Assembly: GCA_012845835.1 (NCBI GenBank)
Contig: JABAKD010000005.1
Coordinates: 9,288,823 to 9,352,822, forward strand
Direction: 5' to 3'
Length of the DNA stretch: 64,000 nt
Source of the DNA: Undaria pinnatifida
Taxonomy: Eukaryota > Sar > Phaeophyceae > Laminariales > Alariaceae
Shown piece by piece: positions 58,540 to 64,000 of the stretch. The first letter of the stretch is position 1. Every line of letters starts with the position of its first letter. Both the position numbers and the translations under genes were made by a program. Below the pieces are notes generated by a model. It searched no databases, was not told where the DNA came from, and saw only the letters and a list, made by a program, of their open reading frames with translations.

Positions 58540-58705
58540 CTTTCGTGCCGGTTGCCCGCAATACTGCCTGTGAAACTTTCTTGGCACAGATGGGAACAAT
58601 CTATAGTGGCAGTAAGCGCAGTAGTGCCGGTTGCCGGTATAGTGCTGGTATTTCCCTACATAGTGCGCATACGGGCACTATAGAGGGACCGACCGCTACT
58701 GTACC
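58540..58705. repeat. R6 element
   Basis: CGTGCCGGTTGCCCGCAATA, GTAGTGCCGGTTGCCGGTAT, AGTGCTGGTATTTCCCTACA and TATAGAGGGACCGACCGCTA + CTGTA. Confidence 0.75.
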
Positions 58706-58754
58706 CGCCCCCAGTTCATTCACGCCACGTATTGACGGAAAAAGAGTAGAATAA

Positions 58755-58980
58755 AAACCAGGCTTTTCACGGGTCATAACCGAAAAACCGGCCCGGGGCC
58801 GGGTCAGGAGGTGTTGGAAATGTCACGGGTCGAGTCGGGTCGAGTCAAAAGGTGTTCGAATAATTCCACGGGCTGGGTCGGGTTGGGTCAAGAGGTTTTG
58901 AGGTATCACCCGCCGTGCTGGTTCACCCTGAACCGATCCGACCCGCGAGAAGCAATCCGACCCATGAAAAAAAAAACTTG
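58755..58980. repeat. R1 fold-back element
   Basis: CAGGCTTTTCACGGGTCATA at the left; AATCCGACCCATGAAAAAAA at the right; interior GGGTC runs at 58825-58890. Confidence 0.72.
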
Positions 58981-59389
58981 AATTAAAACCACCACGAGAG
59001 TTAGCGAGCCTGCGTGCTGCGTACAAGGTAACTGCTTTTCGACGGCTGTTACGTTAGGGAGGCGTTTTGTTTTTTTCTGAGGCTCTTCACTAGAGGAGCG
59101 AAACTCTGAGCCACACCCATAAGTCAATTTCCATGAAAAAAATGTAACAAGGTATCACTCTGTCCGGAAATTTACGCAACTGTTGTACATCAACATTGGA
59201 ATATACTGTTTCTTATAATCCCGGACATAGTGGTAAGCTCAACCCGACGAATATCTCCATGGGCGAAGGTAACCAGCGGAACAATACAAACGAGATTCCA
59301 CAGGTACTGGATAGTTTCTCGCTTGACTGTCAAAAGCCCCATCAGTCGACACAAAATTGGGACCAAAAGTCCCACAATCGCAGAGGTGA

Positions 59390-60125
59390 GGGTCTATGTA
59401 GTAAAGCTACGGTCAGGCACATCATGATTACCCCCCCCCCCCTCCGTCCCACAATCGTAGGGGTGTGAGGGACTGCCGTAAGGATACGGTCATGCATAAT
59501 CATGAGCAACCCCCCCCCCCCCTGACCGTGCGCGATGCCTGACCCGTCGATGGAAACCCAAAGTATTCCGCCCCGGAATTGCAGGGATGCGAGGGTTTAT
59601 GGTCATACCATTACGGCCAAGCATGACACCACGTAATAAGTGTACCCGCTTGGCGCAAGCAATGCCTGCCTGGTTATGTGAAAACCCGACGTGCTTCATC
59701 CCGGCATTGTAGGGGTGCGAGGGTCATACCACAATGGTCATACGACTACGGCCATGCACAAACTAAGTACCCCCCCTCCCCCCCTAAAACATGCTGCCTG
59801 GTCGGTGAAAACCCCGACATGCTCCGTCCCGGCATTGTAGGGGTGCAAGGGTCATACCACTATGGTCATACCACTCCGGGTACGGCTACTGCTGTGCATA
59901 AAATGAGCACACACACCCCTGGCGTAGCGGTGCTCCATCTCGAAAGAGGCGCGTTGTACGCGATCACGTGACCAAAAGCGAGCAACAAATTAGAACGCGC
60001 CCCGCCTAGAAAACAAGGGCCGTGTGGTGCATGGTTACCGGACTAAGGGAAACAACAAATGAGTACGCCCCCCGTCTCGAACGGGGTGAGTGGTTAATGG
60101 CCAACTGACTAAGCCAAGCAACTAA
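59390..60125. repeat. Cluster of R8 fragments
   Basis: At least five head-to-tail partial R8 copies: TCCCACAATCGTAGGGGTGT, GAATTGCAGGGATGCGAGGG, CCGGCATTGTAGGGGTGCGA (59700), GCATTGTAGGGGTGCAAGGG (59833), each followed by variants of CATACGACTACGGCCATGCA. Poly-C runs separate them. Confidence 0.8.
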
Positions 60126-60598
60126 TGAGCATGCACCCCGCCCCCCTTCCAAAATACCAGGTACGCCTGTTCACCTTGCGCAAACTTGTGGTACAGCCCC
60201 AGGCCCGTGCCCACCCTGACCCCAGCGCACACCGACTTCACCTTCCCCCCCTTCCCGTGCCGCGCCTCCTCTAGATAACTCCCTGCCGCTTCCACCTCCC
60301 TCGCCCTATCCAGAACCTGCTGGATCTCGGATGCTCCCACCCCTTCCCCAGCCGCCCCCCCCGCCAAGCTCGCCGAGTTCCGCTGCCTTTTCCCCCCACT
60401 ACCGACTTTTCTGCGGTTCTTCGGACCCCCAAGTGTTTTTGATAGGATTCCTTTCCGGGATCCTACGATTTCTTTGGTGGGGAGTTCCCCCTCTTCGGAT
60501 TCTTCTTCGGAGTCGGGGGAGGGGATGGGGGATAGTATGACCCCGCGGAGGGGTGACGCAATGGTAGCGTCTGACGCCTTTTCGAGCACCCATGACAA
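60122..60598 (-). CDS. Unassigned 158-codon minus-strand frame, possibly mobile-element derived
   Basis: The longest non-repetitive frame here. It starts MSWVLEKASDATIASPL, then an acidic patch PSPDSEEESEEGELPTK, a basic patch GPKNRRKVGSGGKRQR, and a helical part EIQQVLDRAREVEAAGSY, LEEARHGKGG. It ends by running into the R8-like C-rich flank. The acidic-then-basic, single-exon look resembles retroelement ORF1/gag-type leaders, but no zinc knuckle or coiled-coil signature confirms that. Confidence 0.35.
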   Translation of the reverse strand: MSWVLEKASDATIASPLRGVILSPIPSPDSEEESEEGELPTKEIVGSRKGILSKTLGGPKNRRKVGSGGKRQRNSASLAGGAAGEGVGASEIQQVLDRAREVEAAGSYLEEARHGKGGKVKSVCAGVRVGTGLGLYHKFAQGEQAYLVFWKGGGVHAH

Positions 60599-60609
60599 GT
60601 ACTCGTCCG

Positions 60610-60832
60610 AAGGCTGTTTTTTTGTTTCGTTTCGCGCAGACGTTTTATTTCGCGTAGAGATTATTCGTTTAGCGCAGGCGCCGTTTCGTTTCGCGCAGGT
60701 GTTGTTTCGTTTCGCGCAGGCGCCGTTTTATTTCGCGCAGTCGTCGTTTCGTTTTATGCAGGCGTTGTTTCGTTTCGCGCAGACGTCGTTTCGTTTCAAG
60801 TAAAACGCCATTTCGTTTCGCGCAGAGGGGTT
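60610..60832. repeat. 19-20-bp minisatellite
   Basis: About ten units of TTTCGTTTCGCGCAGGCGCCG with variants. GGGGC/GGCAA short repeats follow at 60868-60910. Confidence 0.88.
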
Positions 60833-61489
60833 GACACGTCAAGCGTGCGTTGTCGGGAAGAGATAACATGTTGGGGCGGGGCGGGGCGGGAAGGCAAGGC
60901 AAGGTAAGGTCGGATACGGCGACGCCGTTGGAAAAAAAAACGCTTTTAACTTACACAAATAGGAAAAGTGTGAGGCTGAAAAGGGCCTGACTGACCGGAC
61001 TCCCCAACTGAAGGAATTACACAACAGGGTATTTGCGATGTACCAAGTTTGGTTGCATAGAGGTTGGGTAGGAATACATATGGTACATAGTATTGAACCC
61101 GTCGAACACAACAATACAAGGCCAACTCAACCCACGAAAAACCAGCCATAAATTTTGTTGTAAGAAATACGTTTTCCTACCATGTTTCAATATTTTAACC
61201 TAATTTTCCCATGAATTGGTCGGCCTTGGGCTATATATTATAAGAAACTAAAACACAGTACTGTACAGGCTGTGAGATCGAAGATTTCGTCGAAGCTCAT
61301 CGTTGCAAGCTGTGTGTGATACTCCCACCACGCGTATTACTGGGTGTGTGTCCTCATTAAGGATAAAGGTCGGCGACTCCCCTTGAAACTACAATGCAGC
61401 TTGTACCAGGGTCAACAGGGTGTGGGTGATGTACATAACATAGTCCGGTTTCATTGCTATTCTCACATTTTTTCAACCCAACCAAAGTC

Positions 61490-61770
61490 TAGAAAAAAAC
61501 GCAAACATCCTACTGTCGCCGGAATAGTTTCAAATCAAAACATTTGCCAACTACCTCTAGGTCATGGGATTTTTTCAATGGAAAAAATCCCAAACACCCT
61601 ACTGTCGTCGGAATATTTGTAAATCAAATTGGTTGTTAAATACTTTTAGGTCATGGGATTTTTTCATTGAAAAAAATCGCAAACACCCTACTTTCGTCGT
61701 ACTACTTTTTATCAAATTATTTGCTGAAATACTTTAGGCCATGGGATTTATTCAGTGGGGTAAGAGTGCC
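61490..61770. repeat. About 88-bp tandem repeat, three copies
   Basis: GTCATGGGATTTTTTCAATG + GAAAAAATCCCAAACACCCT + ACTGTCGTCGGAATATTTGT + AAATCAAATT; units near 61475, 61563 and 61651, with a tail at 61740. The unit resembles the R2 GCCATGGGATTTTTCA block. Confidence 0.85.
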
Positions 61771-61774
61771 TTTT

Positions 61775-62575
61775 TAAAATCAAAATCACTGCTTGTTTAT
61801 GTCAGGTATAGAGCTCAAACGAGGACAGCCTCAGAAACAATTTAGAGGCATCCGTACTGTATATATCGAAGAATACGTTCTCAGCCGAAACAAGCTCATC
61901 CGAGGCTTGCGACACACAAATACTCCCGACTGCTGCGATTCGACGCCAACCCACACATACTACTTGTACGTACAAAGACTACGTACACAAATAATATAAT
62001 TGATCAATACCTACAAACATCGGTATGTATGTAGTCTACGTATGCAATTAAATAATTAACCACTAGGAGGGTACCGAGTTGCTACTTTCGTTATTGCACG
62101 GACTGTGTACGCAAAGCGAAAGGCAGCAAACAACGGTTTGTCCTCGTTTTGACTACCCTTCTGTCGTGTTGTACATATAGCCGGCGACGCTTACCCGAAA
62201 CAAGCTCGTCCGAGGGCTGCGACACACCAGGATTCCCGACCTTTGCGATTCAACCCCAACCCAGACAGCCGTTGCGGTAGCAGCCGTCGTCGCTATCGCC
62301 GCCCGTGGGTGGTCAAAGGCGGACCGAGCGATGGCGGCAGTGCCCGCACCAGCAGCAGACGCGAGCTGGCCTGTGTAAAAAAACGCCGCGCAAATGGAGG
62401 AGGGGGTGGTAGGGATGAGGGGGGCGAGGGGGGGATACTCATTTGTTGCTTGCCTTAGTCATTCGACCATTGACCACGCACCCTTTGCGAGACGGAGAAC
62501 TGTTCCTACTCCTAATAGAGACACCTCCAACAGCTGGGCGCTTATTAAGCTTTTTCCATATATTACGTAGAAATT
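61775..62575. other. Unassigned stretch
   Basis: CGAAACAAGCTCATCCGAGG + CTTGCGACACAC (61890) recurs as CGAAACAAGCTCGTCCGAGG + GCTGCGACACAC (62198), a diverged direct repeat about 308 bp apart. No gene was seen. Confidence 0.5.
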
Positions 62576-62581
62576 GTTTGC

Positions 62582-62960
62582 TTATCCTTCCCCTTTCTGT
62601 TTCGCCGTCTGCGGCCACCATCTACCTCCTAGGATAGCGATCGTTTGCTCGCTACTCTCTAGTCCACGAAACTCTTCCATGTCACATACGTCTAATTTCC
62701 TCATCTCCTCTAAGGCATCCCGTTCCTCCTTGTATATAGCACATTCTCCTTCTGTGTGAGTCCTCCTCTCTATCGTTGTCCCACACGAGCACATATTTGT
62801 AGCCACGTCCTCCTCCTCCTGACTACTGGTATATCTCTTTCTTCTGTCTGTAGGTCCAGGTCCTCTACACGAAATCGAAGTTTCAGCTTTTTCGCGTAGT
62901 CCTATTGAGCCGTGCAGATACAACCTAATTCCAATATATTCCCTCAAGCCCCCGTATATG
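62582..62960 (-). mobile_element. LINE fragment: C-terminal part of a reverse-transcriptase polyprotein
   Basis: Minus-strand frame reading GGLREYIGIRLYLHGSIG, RRKRYTSSQEEEDVATNM, then a Cys/His motif CSCGTTIERRTHTEGEC followed by AIYKEERDALEEM and SSEQTIAILGGRWWPQTA. The C-x-C-G...H...C end motif and the IYKEERD/RWWP text are typical of LINE-encoded ORF2 C-termini. The RT core is absent. At its upstream edge it abuts a SINE-a copy. Confidence 0.72.
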
Positions 62961-62961
62961 A

Positions 62962-63200
62962 CCCCGAGTGCATACTCGTATAAATTCGTGGGGACTTTTT
63001 CTTGTGCACAAATTGACTTGCGGAAAGCGCGAGAGCGTGAGTTACCAACACTCGATGATAAATCAACGAGCAGTGGGATTGATTGCTGAACCCTATGCGC
63101 CATAAAAATTGAAGGCGAGAACCGGGGGGGACAAGGGGCGGCACCTGTGACGACGACTTGTCCAGAACTGGAAAGTAGACGCGTGTGAAATATATATAAA
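62962..63200 (+). repeat. SINE-a copy without tRNA head
   Basis: GAGTGCATACTCGTATAAAT, TTCTTGTGCACAAATTGACT, CTATGCGCCATAAAAATTGA + AGGCGAGAACC and CACCTGTGACGACGACTTGT. About 90% similar by eye to 37795-38010, same orientation, starting exactly where the LINE fragment ends. Confidence 0.85.
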
Positions 63201-63204
63201 TATA

Positions 63205-64000
63205 TATAAAATCATTCCTTGAATATCGAGTCATTCCTTGGTGTCATGGACTTTGGTCAGGAGTTTTTTGTCTCGGCCTAAGTATGCGATTCGCGGAACT
63301 GGAATTCTCGGTCGAATATAGCTTCGTTCGAGCGCCGCCTTCGGGGGGCGGCTCCAACGCCCCTCGCCCTGCCGTGTCCGTTCCGCACATCGACGTGAAC
63401 GCGGACGGGTGCCGAGCGAGACGAGCGAGTGTCGAGGAGGAATTTTGGAAAAAATGTTGAATCTTAATGGCTGCAACGCCTGAATGATTTACAAAATTGG
63501 CATCACTTCCAAACGGTACGTGATAATGTTTGGAATATTGCGGTGGCATACTCTCGAGCGTTAGTGTCTTTGCTGTACTTTTTTACTGGTTCGTTTGGTT
63601 TCTTGCTCGGCATTTTATTGCTTTTGTTTCTGCTCGTTTTGCCAGCTGGAAATTCAATTTTTTAGTGTGGGTTCACCTTAAACGTGACACAACTTACCGA
63701 CGATATTCAACAACTTCGTGACACAAATTACCGACGGCAAGACGTTTCGTGACAAAATAACTCCCAAATCATGACACTTTCACGTAACAGAATTTCGAGA
63801 CAAAACCAAGCAGATAGAGCCGTCTCTTCGGCCTTTGGCCCTGGCTTTAGCACGGCCGCTGACACTCCAGGCAGCCTCTGCTGTAGGCATGAACGAATGC
63901 GGTTGATTCGCAGCGAACTATCCCGCTGTGCTCGCTTCTATGTGGCCATTGTCCATGCCATTTCATGTCACCTCCCTTCTGTTTTGAGCTCGTCGTCGTA
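63205..64000. other. Unassigned end of window
   Basis: 63660-63790 contains GTGACACAACTTACCGACGA + TATTCAACAACTTC and GTGACACAAATTACCGACGG + CAAGACG, a short direct repeat. No supported gene. Confidence 0.4.

Noticed and set aside
62243-62458. Arg/Gly-rich 71-residue ORF
   Set aside because: Low-complexity GC-rich tract with no neighbouring exon signals.

Overview
This is eukaryotic nuclear DNA with very long, repeat-packed introns. Short exons end in AG|GT donors and follow pyrimidine-rich acceptors, and several dispersed repeat families recur through the window. LINE fragments and a tRNA-derived SINE are also present. The style (many small exons, kilobase introns, EF-hand genes, dense MITE-like repeats) would fit a stramenopile such as a brown alga. 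That placement is inference only; no organelle, rRNA or species-diagnostic gene is present.

The dominant object is one plus-strand gene running from about 464 to 49038, with its 5' end probably outside the window. I traced 21 exons, and every intron phase is compatible from the first exon to the stop codon. Together they encode about 1068 residues. The N-terminal two thirds carry about ten EF-hand or EF-hand-like Ca2+-binding motifs (exons at 464, 3466, 5142, 6515/7975, 9459, 14015/15527, 17508, 19785, 23734). Then come small linker exons (28102, 30495, 31104, 35153), two RanBP2-type C4 zinc fingers (36380 and 39402), an acidic Asp-run exon (42233) and a short basic terminal exon (48963). Exons cover only about 7% of the locus.

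The most unusual pattern is that many of these exons have one or more decayed partial copies of themselves in the neighbouring intron. Copies that keep the acceptor and 5' part of an exon lie upstream of it. Copies that keep the 3' part and donor lie downstream. This was seen for exons at 5142, 6515, 7975, 15527, 23734, 28102 (intron flank only), 30495, 36380, 39402 and 48963.

The introns and the 49-64 kb region are filled by dispersed families that I call R1-R9: R1, GGGTC-rich fold-back elements; R2, R3, R4, R8 and R9, MITE-like elements; R5 and R6, elements sharing similar ends; R7, GATCTAGATC-rich repeats. There is also a SINE family with a tRNA-like head (one copy has a 12-bp target-site duplication) and many tandem arrays. 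LINE remnants occur at 26644-27060 and 62582-62960, both minus strand. Downstream of 49 kb a few minus-strand segments (53433-53542, 57794-58108 and possibly 58300-58415) look like exons of one or more other genes that I do not recognise.
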